Source of the DNA: Halobacteriovorax sp. DA5
Lineage (GTDB): Bacteria > Bdellovibrionota > Bacteriovoracia > Bacteriovoracales > Bacteriovoracaceae
DNA length: 64,000 nucleotides
Assembly (NCBI RefSeq): GCF_002903145.1
Contig: NZ_PPDJ01000009.1
Span: 1-64,000 of the forward strand
Direction of reading: 5' to 3'
Part shown: piece by piece, positions 45,137 through 52,987 of the stretch
Numbering within the stretch: position 1 is the first letter of the stretch
Layout of the letters: each line of letters opens with the position of its first letter
Translations under genes and position numbers: made by a program
The notes under the pieces: model-generated
Told to the model about the DNA's origin: nothing
The model's database searches: none
What the model saw: the letters and a program-made list of their open reading frames with translations, nothing else

Positions 45137-47323
45137 TTGTCAGAAATAAAGTTATTTGATGAAATTAATGATGTTAATAAAATCCTAAATGAGATTGACT
45201 CTGATCGAATTCTCGTTGTGCTCGATTCTAATATTAATAGTCTATATCTTGATCTCATCGATGTTCGAGAGGGGATTGAAATCTATATTGCACCTGCTGG
45301 TGAAGATTGCAAGAATGTCTCTGAAGTAGAAAGGGCATGTGAGTTCTTTATTGAAAAGGGTGTACATCGTGGAGCTCATCTTGTTGCTATTGGCGGTGGC
45401 GCATGTTCTGATTTTGCGGGCCTAGTTGCTTCATTATTGCTTCGTGGAATTAAGTGGAGTGTTATTCCAACGACACTTCTATCAATGATTGATGCAAGTA
45501 TCGGTGGAAAAGTTGCAGTTAATTCAAAATACGGAAAAAACCTAATAGGTGCTTTCCATCTTCCAGAGAAAGTTTATATCTGTGCAAAATTTTTGGAAAC
45601 ACTTGCGGAAGACGACTTTATTTCGGGTCTGGGAGAATTGGCAAAATACTACTTTCTTGATGAGCAAGTTTTTAATTTGATTAATAATGAAGCAAGCTTT
45701 GATGAAATCACACTTCGTTGTGCAAAGTATAAGCAAGAAATTGTTGAGCAAGATTTCAAAGAAGGTGGAATAAGAAAAGTATTAAACTTAGGTCACACTT
45801 TAGGTCATGCAATTGAAAAGGTTTATGAACTTCCACATGGTGTAGCTGTTTATTGGGGCCTTAAGTTAATTTTTAATATTTTTCACAGAGATGAAGAAAG
45901 CCAATTCTTAAATCAATTCTCAAGTATTTTTGGGCTGGATGCCTTGATGTGTCCCTGGGAGGATTCACTTCCAGTTGATGAAATGATGGAATTCATCGCA
46001 AAAGATAAAAAGATAATAAGTCGTAATACAATTGAGGTGATACTACCAAATGGTATTGGTTCTCCATCAATTCAAACGGTATCTTTAGATGATATTAGAC
46101 AACACCTATTGGCCTATGCAAATGGTGCAGGCTCATCTAAGAGTTATATAAAGAAAATAAAAGTACCTTCATCAAAATCTTTTGCCAATAGAGCTCTTGT
46201 GCTTGCAGCAATATATCCACAAGACATTCAACTCATTAACATGCCTGAATCAACAGACGTTGTTAATATGCTAAGCTGCCTAGAAAGTATTGGCCTTACA
46301 ATTGAAAAAGCAGAAGATGGAATTATTATTCGTGGATCATTTCCAGAGTGTGAGATCGAGACGGAAGATGTGGTCGAACTTTACTCCGGTGATGGTGGAA
46401 CGACAAATCGTTTTATTATTCCACTTCTTGCACTTGGAAAAAATAAGTATAGCCTTATTCCAAGTGAAAAAATGTTTGAAAGACCCATGGATGAATTAGT
46501 AAGTGTCTTAGATGATCTTGATGCAGTTGTAACACGTGATGAAAAAACATGGTTTCAAATCCAAGGTCCAATAAGTATTTCTAGAGGAGTCTATGAAGTT
46601 GACTGTAGTCGATCAACGCAGTTTGCTACAGGTCTTGCTATGGCCTTATCTCCACGTGATATTGATGTTGAGCCAGTTAACTTAACAACGAGTCGCCCAT
46701 ATTGGGACATGACTCTAAATTTAATTGAACGATTTAAAAATGGTGAGCAAGTCTTTGAGGTTCCTGTGGACTTTAGTTCTCTTGGTTATCCATTAGCTTA
46801 TGGGTGTTTAACAGGCCCTGTGCTCGTTGAAAATTGTAAAGGTATTGACCGTTTTCAAGCAGATAGTAAGTTTATTGGTTTACTTGAGGAGCTTGGAGGT
46901 CAATTTGACTTCACATCAAATGGTTTACTCTTTAATGGAATGGATAATCTAAATGGATTTGAGATCGATTGTCGTGATTGTCCGGATCTTATACCGACAT
47001 TATGTTTCCTTGCTTCATATGCTAATGGAGCAACAATTATTAGAAGTGTTGAAGTCTTAATTCATAAAGAATCAGATCGCTTAAGTGCTGTAATGGACTT
47101 AATGGAACTTTACGATATCGAACATCACTATAATGAAGCAGAAGATTTTCTAGAGATTATAGGTACCAAGCCAGATGGACGAATTGTTGATATTGTACCA
47201 CCTCGTGATCATCGTATGGTTATGGTTTCTTACCTCTACCAATTGGTTAACGGCGGTGGAAATCTTGAAAATAAGGATTGTGTCGAGAAGTCGTTTCCTG
47301 ATTTCTTTGAGGTAATCGCCTAG
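45137..47323 (+). CDS. aroBA: Fused 3-dehydroquinate synthase / EPSP synthase (AroB-AroA)
   Basis: The 728-aa polypeptide contains two enzymes. Residues of about 1-330 are AroB: AIGGGACSDFAGLVA, RGIKWSVIPTTLLSMIDASI then GGKVAVN, LNLGHTLGHAIE and LPHGVAVYWGL. Residues of about 335-728 are AroA: KVPSSKSFANRALVLAAI, GDGGTTNRF, FERPMDELV, CPDLIPTLCF, HKESDRLSAV and CVEKSFPDFFEVI. It performs steps 2 and 6 of the shikimate pathway. The order AroB-AroA equals the first two domains of the fungal AROM protein. The start is TTG. The AroA PEP loop departs from the usual GNAGTAMRPL. Confidence 0.92.
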   Translation: MSEIKLFDEINDVNKILNEIDSDRILVVLDSNINSLYLDLIDVREGIEIYIAPAGEDCKNVSEVERACEFFIEKGVHRGAHLVAIGGGACSDFAGLVASLLLRGIKWSVIPTTLLSMIDASIGGKVAVNSKYGKNLIGAFHLPEKVYICAKFLETLAEDDFISGLGELAKYYFLDEQVFNLINNEASFDEITLRCAKYKQEIVEQDFKEGGIRKVLNLGHTLGHAIEKVYELPHGVAVYWGLKLIFNIFHRDEESQFLNQFSSIFGLDALMCPWEDSLPVDEMMEFIAKDKKIISRNTIEVILPNGIGSPSIQTVSLDDIRQHLLAYANGAGSSKSYIKKIKVPSSKSFANRALVLAAIYPQDIQLINMPESTDVVNMLSCLESIGLTIEKAEDGIIIRGSFPECEIETEDVVELYSGDGGTTNRFIIPLLALGKNKYSLIPSEKMFERPMDELVSVLDDLDAVVTRDEKTWFQIQGPISISRGVYEVDCSRSTQFATGLAMALSPRDIDVEPVNLTTSRPYWDMTLNLIERFKNGEQVFEVPVDFSSLGYPLAYGCLTGPVLVENCKGIDRFQADSKFIGLLEELGGQFDFTSNGLLFNGMDNLNGFEIDCRDCPDLIPTLCFLASYANGATIIRSVEVLIHKESDRLSAVMDLMELYDIEHHYNEAEDFLEIIGTKPDGRIVDIVPPRDHRMVMVSYLYQLVNGGGNLENKDCVEKSFPDFFEVIA

Positions 47324-47454
47324 TGAAAAAGATTGAAATCATAATTGTTTCGGCCTTTATTTCGATTTCAATCTTTTGCGAAATCTTTGGCCATCGTGGG
47401 AATATCTATCCTTTTTTTAGTTGGAACTTATTTAGTGTGTCGAGGACTAATTAA
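47323..47454 (+). CDS. 43-aa membrane peptide with YPFFSWNLFS motif
   Basis: A GTG overlapping the aroBA stop opens a 43-codon frame: one hydrophobic helix (IEIIIVSAFISISIFCEIF) followed by HRGNIYPFFSWNLFSVSRTN. Its stop is directly followed by the ATG of the next membrane protein. The tight coupling on both sides and the aromatic motif suggest a real small partner protein of the downstream membrane protein. No function is known. Confidence 0.55.
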   Translation: MKKIEIIIVSAFISISIFCEIFGHRGNIYPFFSWNLFSVSRTN

Positions 47455-48207
47455 ATGATTAGTAGTTTTTCTCAGATATTCTACTTAATGACATTTTCAA
47501 TTATCAGCATGTTTTTATATGAGAGTTTTCCATCTCAAAAACAAACAAATTGGATATCTTCATTTCTTCCAGTAAGTTTTCTTTTTCCTATTTTATGCTT
47601 ATGGACTATCTCTACATTTGGGGCCATAAGTGATTTTTGTCGAAAATATTTTCGTATTCTCTATTCTATATTACTCTTTTTAATAATAGGAATGACAAAT
47701 GGTGCTGATATAGACCACGATTTATTCTTATGGCTTTATATTTCGATAATTCTGATTTTTGAAAATAATAATAAAGATCCAAGTTATGATGTTCTAAATT
47801 TATCTAAACTTCTAACTGTTCTAGTATATTTTATGTCTGGATTTTGGAAGGTTTTTTATTCTCTCACAAGTTTCTTTTCCGAAGGACAAGGCTATCTTCA
47901 TTTAAATGGCTTACATAAAATTATATATAATTATAATTCTAGTATTGGTTATAGCTGGCCAGTTTTAGATCAAGTACCAACGTTTATATTCTTTATTTTT
48001 GGATTACTTATCGTTTCCTTAGAACTGAGTGGTCTAATCTTATACTTTAGGAAAAAGTCGGCTTTATACATTTGGGCGCTGTTAATAATTGCCTTTCATT
48101 TACTGACTGTTGCAGTTATGAAGATTGAGTTTGTATCAAATATAATTCTTCTAGGCTTAATTTTTTGCTTTCCTAAGAAAAAAGAATCCAGCCAATCTTC
48201 TCGTTAA
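47455..48207 (+). CDS. Polytopic membrane protein, HTTM-like
   Basis: The 250-aa protein has about seven hydrophobic segments. LLTVLVYFMSGFWKVFYSL resembles a helix seen in HTTM/vitamin-K-carboxylase-like membrane proteins, but the catalytic Lys/His of true carboxylases is not identifiable. It is coupled to the 43-aa peptide and overlaps the convergent 48173 gene by 35 bases. Assignment is tentative. Confidence 0.5.
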   Translation: MISSFSQIFYLMTFSIISMFLYESFPSQKQTNWISSFLPVSFLFPILCLWTISTFGAISDFCRKYFRILYSILLFLIIGMTNGADIDHDLFLWLYISIILIFENNNKDPSYDVLNLSKLLTVLVYFMSGFWKVFYSLTSFFSEGQGYLHLNGLHKIIYNYNSSIGYSWPVLDQVPTFIFFIFGLLIVSLELSGLILYFRKKSALYIWALLIIAFHLLTVAVMKIEFVSNIILLGLIFCFPKKKESSQSSR

Positions 48208-48547
48208 TATACTGAAGTGTAAAAAAACGTGACTTATCAAGATCTACATTCTTATCAATAACAAATTGGCCCGTATTATTGGCAATCATATGTTTATTAC
48301 TACTTACTGTTGGCGTTTGTGATAATTTACTTTTAACGACCTTAAAGTGAATACAAGATTTTACGCTCGTTGGATTCTCAGGAAGTTTATAATTCATTCC
48401 CGATTTTAAAGTTACACATGTACCAAAATCATTGGAAATTAGGATGTTACCTGAGTCAATTACTTTGGAACGCGAAAATGCGTGTACAATTGATTTGTAG
48501 GTAAATAGCGAGAAAATTGTAGATAAAATAAAATTTCTTCGTTTCAT
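48173..48547 (-). CDS. Secreted protein with fibre-like beta domain
   Basis: The 124-aa protein has a signal peptide (MKRRNFILSTIFSLFTYKSIV, cleavage near VHA). The mature part (TCVTLKSGMNYKLPEN, CIHFKVVKS, NNTGQFVIDKN, RFFTLQYINEKIGWILF) resembles the short beta repeats that end in a GW tyrosine-rich strand in phage tail fibres and spikes. This is a pattern impression, not a match. It is divergent from the fibre-like gene at 48608, so the two may belong to one system. Confidence 0.5.
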   Translation of the reverse strand: MKRRNFILSTIFSLFTYKSIVHAFSRSKVIDSGNILISNDFGTCVTLKSGMNYKLPENPTSVKSCIHFKVVKSKLSQTPTVSSNKHMIANNTGQFVIDKNVDLDKSRFFTLQYINEKIGWILFS

Positions 48548-48551
48548 GATA

Positions 48552-48565
48552 CTATTATATAATAG
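48552..48565. promoter_or_regulatory. Palindrome with overlapping divergent -10 boxes
   Basis: The 14-base perfect palindrome CTATTATATAATAG holds TATAAT on both strands between the divergent genes at 48547 and 48608. It could serve both promoters or bind a dimeric regulator. No good -35 box is seen. Confidence 0.45.
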
Positions 48566-48607
48566 ATTTATAAAAATACAGAAAATTATTTATTAGAGGA
48601 TACGGTT

Positions 48608-49267
48608 ATGACTTTAAGAAATGGTACGTTAACAAATTTTAATACGGCGACATTTTCGACAGCTAGTGTAACAGGACCTGACCTTTACTATTCAGGTGGA
48701 AGTTTTGTTGCTTATAATCACCTAGTTGCAAGATTGGATATTCGTGCTGCTCGTAACTTAAGTGTAGGTTCAAATATTAATGCAGGTGGAAATATCACAA
48801 ATGGTGGCTCTATTACAGCAACAGGTGATGTAAGAGGTGCCAGAGTATGGAATGCTGTTTGGAATGATGTTGCAGATTATCAGCTTCTTAATGATGAATT
48901 AATCCCTGGAAAGTGTTATTACGATACTATTGAAGGTGCACGTATATGCTCTGAAAGATGCCAATTAAGTGTTATTGGTATTGCGTCAGATACTTTTGGT
49001 TTTGGTGTTGGAAAAGGTAATGCAGGTCTTGAAGTCCCTATAGCCATTGGTGGTTGGGTTCTTGCTTATGTTGACGATGAGTACCCGTGTGGAACACCAT
49101 TAACAAATGATGAAAATGGAAACTTAACGGAAATGTCTCTTGAAGAGAAACGTGATTATCCTGAAAGATTAGTTGCTATTTATAAGAAAAAAGAACACAA
49201 AGATACATTCGGTGATGGTAATATTGAGATTCAAGTTGATGGCCGTCATTGGGTAAAAGTTAAGTAA
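48608..49267 (+). CDS. Phage-fibre-like protein with WND-type C-terminal domain
   Basis: The 219-aa protein has a Gly/Asn/Thr-rich beta N-terminus with repeating NLSVGSNINAGGNITNGGSI strands and GDVRGARVWNAVWNDVADYQ (WND at 85-87). A C-terminal domain has SVIGIASDTFGFGVG, PIAIGGWVLAYV, MSLEEKRDYPERLVAI and QVDGRHWVKVK. This order (WNDxA(D/E)Y, IxSDTFGF, GxVLAY, YPERxxG, VxGRxWxKV) is one I associate with structural proteins of phages and phage-like elements. There is no signal peptide. It is the first gene of the cluster, 13 bases before a radical SAM gene, and has a GAGG site. Confidence 0.62.
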   Translation: MTLRNGTLTNFNTATFSTASVTGPDLYYSGGSFVAYNHLVARLDIRAARNLSVGSNINAGGNITNGGSITATGDVRGARVWNAVWNDVADYQLLNDELIPGKCYYDTIEGARICSERCQLSVIGIASDTFGFGVGKGNAGLEVPIAIGGWVLAYVDDEYPCGTPLTNDENGNLTEMSLEEKRDYPERLVAIYKKKEHKDTFGDGNIEIQVDGRHWVKVK

Positions 49268-49280
49268 TAAAAGGTCTACT

Positions 49281-50285
49281 ATGATAGTCTTATCAATTGC
49301 TTTTTCGGAAGCTTGTAACTTAAGTTGTAGTTACTGCAATGTTGATAAGCTTTCCAAGAAATCAATCAATACAGATTTATTTTTTGAATCATATAAGAAG
49401 GTTCGCGCTGAAAATCCTGATGAGTTAATTCAGGTTGATTTCTACGGTGGCGAACCTCTTCTTCATTGGGATAAGATTGTTCGAGTAACTGAAGAATTAA
49501 AAAATGAAGATAATATTCAATTCTATATGCCAACGAACGGTCTGCTATTAGATCAAGAGAAAGTCGATTTTTTAAATGAAAATAACATTCGAGTTTCTCT
49601 TTCATATGATGGACTATGGCAAGATATCAATCGTAAACAGCATGATAATCGCGCAACAAGTTACTTATATGAAAAGAAGCTTCCGCTTATTAAACAACTT
49701 AATGATTTAAGCTGTCACACCATGATTTATGCAGGAAATAGTAATCTTCTTGAGAATCATCTCTTTATCAAAAAAGTTTTAAATCTAAATCCTGATCTTA
49801 CTCTCATTAGAGATGTTGATGTTTGGACCTATGAGAGTGCAAATGATGTAAACAAAGGATTTAGTGAGCTTGTTGATTGGTATATTGAAAATGTTGATGA
49901 TGTCGAGATGCCACAAATAATTCTCACTTACTTAAGACACATTCTTCGCTATACGGCCAAAGATATAACGATTGATTATTGCGGAGCAGGAGACACTCAT
50001 TTATCTTTTTCAGAAGATAAGCTAATTGCCTGTAATCGCTTCAAAGATGACGACCTTTATTTAAAAATCCCAGAATATAAGAATATGGCCGCTTGTGAGA
50101 GCTGTAGTGTAAAAAAATTCTGTAGAAAAGGTTGTTTATATGAGAACATTAAGAACGAAGGACCTATTGAAAATATTTGCATAATGTATCGCCATTTTTA
50201 TAAGGAAATACAACGCATGATTTCTGAAATTAGGTCTAATGAATATTTTACTAGAATCTTGAAAAGAGAAGTGTATGAATCTTAA
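49281..50285 (+). CDS. Radical SAM protein with C-terminal auxiliary Cys cluster (A)
   Basis: The 334-aa protein has the radical SAM motif CNLSCSYC (12-19), FYGGEPLLHW for SAM binding, and SLSYDG. The C-terminal half carries a SPASM-like Cys set (YCGAGDTHL, ACNRF, ACESCSVKKFCRKGCL, ENICIMY) expected to hold further iron-sulphur clusters. SPASM proteins modify ribosomal peptides or proteins. It overlaps the next small gene by 11 bases. The target is unknown; the Cys-rich protein at 51700 is the nearest candidate. Confidence 0.85.
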   Translation: MIVLSIAFSEACNLSCSYCNVDKLSKKSINTDLFFESYKKVRAENPDELIQVDFYGGEPLLHWDKIVRVTEELKNEDNIQFYMPTNGLLLDQEKVDFLNENNIRVSLSYDGLWQDINRKQHDNRATSYLYEKKLPLIKQLNDLSCHTMIYAGNSNLLENHLFIKKVLNLNPDLTLIRDVDVWTYESANDVNKGFSELVDWYIENVDDVEMPQIILTYLRHILRYTAKDITIDYCGAGDTHLSFSEDKLIACNRFKDDDLYLKIPEYKNMAACESCSVKKFCRKGCLYENIKNEGPIENICIMYRHFYKEIQRMISEIRSNEYFTRILKREVYES

Positions 50286-50490
50286 AGCTCTAAATCGCAG
50301 TATGTTTTTGGCGGCTGAACATTTATTTGAAGCGGGTAAACATTTGATGCCAATTTCACCAGAATATGGTGAAAGGCTAATGCTCGAAGCAGATGAAATT
50401 CTTTCAATGATAAAGCCAGAAGTTGAGAAAGTATCAGATGAAAAGTTGGACGGAATTCTAGATGAAATCCTTAACGTGGAGATAGAATAA
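50275..50490 (+). CDS. 71-aa acidic helical protein
   Basis: The small helical protein (MNLKALNRSMFLAAEHLFEA, then GERLMLEADEILSMI and an acidic tail) sits between two radical SAM genes and overlaps both (11 bases and 1 base). Size and place suit an accessory or carrier for the enzymes. It has no Cys and no recognised peptide-binding domain. Function unknown. Confidence 0.6.
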   Translation: MNLKALNRSMFLAAEHLFEAGKHLMPISPEYGERLMLEADEILSMIKPEVEKVSDEKLDGILDEILNVEIE

Positions 50491-51710
50491 TGGTCGCTTA
50501 TAATTTTGAAAATCCAGCAAAAGCTAAAAAAAGATATGCAAAGAATTTCTTTACTTTAGAAATTACAACGTCGGCACTTTGTGACTTAAATTGTACTTAT
50601 TGTTTCGAAGGTGAAAAAGTCGATAAGGCTCGTCTTGATAATGAGCTTCCTGTTATCTTTAAAAGAATTGATAGTATCCTTGCGGATAAAAATTGGTTCC
50701 AAGAAAAATATGATGGTTTAAACATATCTCTTTGGGGTGGAGAGCCAACTCTTAACCCTAATTTCATTATTGAGTTGATGAACAATTATCGTGACCACGA
50801 TAATGTTGACTTTCACCTTTATACTAATGCTTTCAATATTCACAATATGAGAAAGATTATTGAAAATGTAGATACAAGCAAACTTCATGTACAGGTTTCC
50901 TATGATGGCCGTGCCGTTAATGACAGCTATCGTTTAATGAAGAATAAAAAGCCTTCGAGTAATCATGTTATTAATAACCTTTATGAGCTTGCTAATCTTG
51001 GGATTAATGTAAGTATGAAGGCAACTCTTCCTATTGATAGTATGGAGAATCTTTATTCATGTTGGGAAGATTATCATGACATTCAAAAGCTTCTTTGGAA
51101 GGTATCAAAAGATATTAATATTAGTTATTCTCCAACGATTGACTATATTACAAAATTTTCTCTTGATGAGAAAAAAGATGCCATCAAGGTTTTTAGGGCA
51201 GAGTTTTTAAAAATAGCAAAAAGAGAAATCGAGTTCTATAAAGAAAATGGTCGCTACCTATGTTCTTGGTTTGGTGGTGAAGATAACCGCAAGCATTGTT
51301 CTGCAGGTTATAATATGGCCGCTATTGATCAACGTGGAAATCTCTATGCTTGTCACGGAGCGATTTATTCAAAACATAAAGAAGAGTTAGCTTATAGCGA
51401 TATCAATGATGATGCATTTGTTGAAAAAATAAGTGCATATACGCAAAAATTTGAAGAACCACTTAAGAAGATTCACAAAGATTGTCAGGATTGTGTTGCA
51501 ACTACTTGTATGATTTGTCCTGTGGCAAGTCACGAGAAGAGTGAAAAAACAGACTTTTTTGAAAAATGGACTGATAATTGGGTTAACGAATTATGTGGTT
51601 TCTTTAAAACTTTTGGTGAGATTGATCGAGCTGTACAGAAGCATATATACTCTGTTGGTGTAATGACTACAGAAGAGTATATTGAAAAGGAGGTCACAAA
51701 TGGCATGTAG
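50490..51710 (+). CDS. Radical SAM/SPASM protein, anSME-like (B)
   Basis: The 406-aa protein has CDLNCTYC (31-38), LWGGEPTLNP and QVSYDGRAVN. The C-terminal SPASM region is rich: HCSAGYNMAAIDQRGNLYAC, CQDCVATTCMICP and ELCGFF. This resembles anaerobic sulphatase-maturating and peptide-modifying enzymes, which abstract hydrogen from Cys, Ser or side-chain carbons. Its last codons overlap the start region of the Cys-rich gene by 11 bases, so enzyme and probable substrate are translationally coupled. Confidence 0.88.
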   Translation: MVAYNFENPAKAKKRYAKNFFTLEITTSALCDLNCTYCFEGEKVDKARLDNELPVIFKRIDSILADKNWFQEKYDGLNISLWGGEPTLNPNFIIELMNNYRDHDNVDFHLYTNAFNIHNMRKIIENVDTSKLHVQVSYDGRAVNDSYRLMKNKKPSSNHVINNLYELANLGINVSMKATLPIDSMENLYSCWEDYHDIQKLLWKVSKDINISYSPTIDYITKFSLDEKKDAIKVFRAEFLKIAKREIEFYKENGRYLCSWFGGEDNRKHCSAGYNMAAIDQRGNLYACHGAIYSKHKEELAYSDINDDAFVEKISAYTQKFEEPLKKIHKDCQDCVATTCMICPVASHEKSEKTDFFEKWTDNWVNELCGFFKTFGEIDRAVQKHIYSVGVMTTEEYIEKEVTNGM

Positions 51711-52263
51711 TGGTGGACACTGTACCTTTCACAATACAGGAACAGCTACTTGTTCAGGGCACCGAGGTGTTTGTACGTCAAATAGAGGTGTAACCCTAAG
51801 TACTGGAGTTGCGACGGGTAATAAAGTTTTAAGTAGTCATATAACTAACTTAAGAAATAATATAGCTGCGGAGTTAGCACGATATCGTGTACACCCTTTT
51901 TATAATCCAGGAACTCCTTCGGCGTCACTTGGTGTTGGTGTTAGAATTACAAATGCCGCATCAGCATCAATGAATAACGAGATTAATGACCTTTCTCCTA
52001 ATAATGATTCAACTGTAAGTTATACGCCAGCACCAACAGGTGTTTCTCCGGCCGATAATAGACCTCGTACCGCGGATGATCCTACTGCTGGTGGTTCATC
52101 GGGAGCGAGAACATGGAATAAGTATGGACAAAAAGTTGTTAGATCACATGTACAAGAATTATTGAATTACTATAATACAATTAGAGCAGATTGTATTTGT
52201 AACTCTGATTGTAATTGTAATGCTGTATGTTCATGTCACAATAATTGTGGATGTCACTATTAG
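51700..52263 (+). CDS. Cys-rich protein with period-6 CxC tail; candidate radical SAM substrate
   Basis: The 187-aa protein starts MACSGGHCTFHNTGTATC with Cys at 3, 8, 18 and 25, followed by LSSHITNLRNNIAAEL, a Pro/Ser/Thr-rich middle without Cys, and NKYGQKVVRSHVQELL. It ends with Cys at 165/167, 171/173, 177/179 and 183/185: four CxC pairs at an exact spacing of six residues, ending CHY. The ribosome site AAGGAGGT (51687-51694) is full consensus. An in-frame TTG at 51682 would put that site inside the coding region, so the ATG at 51700 is used. It may be a RiPP-type precursor or a structural fibre protein whose Cys are cross-linked. Both readings are inference. Confidence 0.72.
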   Translation: MACSGGHCTFHNTGTATCSGHRGVCTSNRGVTLSTGVATGNKVLSSHITNLRNNIAAELARYRVHPFYNPGTPSASLGVGVRITNAASASMNNEINDLSPNNDSTVSYTPAPTGVSPADNRPRTADDPTAGGSSGARTWNKYGQKVVRSHVQELLNYYNTIRADCICNSDCNCNAVCSCHNNCGCHY

Positions 52264-52281
52264 ATTTAAAAGGAATTAATT

Positions 52282-52890
52282 ATGATGTTATATGATGTAG
52301 CTTCTGTAGAGGATCGTGGATCACACTGGTATGTAACGAATGTTTATCCTCATACCCTTGATCCTATTGAAAGACATGAGAAGTTATTAAATCTTTCAGC
52401 AGTATCTGCTTCTCTTATCAAAAGGGCCTTAGAAGAAGGCTATGAAGTAAGAATTGCAAAGCCAATTGAATTTAATGAAGTAATGCCTCATGAAATCAAA
52501 ATTATCGAAGGTGATGCTAACGATTATAATTTTGCAAGAGAGTCCGCAATTAAAAAGGCCCGTATGGTCGTAACGCAGGATCTTGCTTCTGTAAGTGGTT
52601 ATACTTTTTATAGCTATATGTGTTTAAATAATGAGCTTTGCGATAAGGGCTACTTTATTACTGCTGAAAACCGCGAGTCAAAATATTTAGAAATCTTAGA
52701 AACAGGTAATGAAGAACTTATTCAAAAATTAGAAGATTACCTGAATATGCGCGATCAGATTGAAAGAATCAGTGCTCTTAATAAGAAATTTGATCACTTT
52801 AGAAAAATCGTTAACGAAGAAGAGTGTACTGATAAAATCGATGAGCTTACAAATAAATTCTTAGAGGATTATTATTCAACATTCTTCTAG
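52282..52890 (+). CDS. Protein of unknown function in the cluster
   Basis: The 202-aa cytoplasmic protein has a mixed N-terminus (VASVEDRGSHWYVTNVYPHT) and a helical, charged C-terminus (LIQKLEDYLNMRDQI onward) of coiled-coil type. AAAAGGAA precedes two adjacent possible ATG starts. It follows the Cys-rich gene by 18 bases. An 11-bp hairpin lies after it. No family is recognised. Confidence 0.65.
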   Translation: MMLYDVASVEDRGSHWYVTNVYPHTLDPIERHEKLLNLSAVSASLIKRALEEGYEVRIAKPIEFNEVMPHEIKIIEGDANDYNFARESAIKKARMVVTQDLASVSGYTFYSYMCLNNELCDKGYFITAENRESKYLEILETGNEELIQKLEDYLNMRDQIERISALNKKFDHFRKIVNEEECTDKIDELTNKFLEDYYSTFF

Positions 52891-52943
52891 AATTATTCTC
52901 TATTCGCAAAAAGATCACCGTAAAGTAAATGGAACATTATTTT

Positions 52944-52984
52944 ACTGCTTCGAGTATTTCTTATTCTCAAGAGCTCGAAGCAGT
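52944..52984 (+). promoter_or_regulatory. Long-stem RNA hairpin before the 52988 start
   Basis: An 11-bp perfect inverted repeat (52944-52954 with 52974-52984) with a 19-base loop ends 3 bases before the GTG at 52988. There is no T tract, so it is unlikely to be a plain terminator. It could cover the ribosome site or act as a processing point. Confidence 0.5.
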
Positions 52985-52987
52985 GAT

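Noticed and set aside
52192..52254. CRISPR or minisatellite repeat
   Set aside because: The regularity is at the protein level (CxC every six residues); codons vary between units, and no spacer or repeat DNA structure exists. No CRISPR array was seen in the window.
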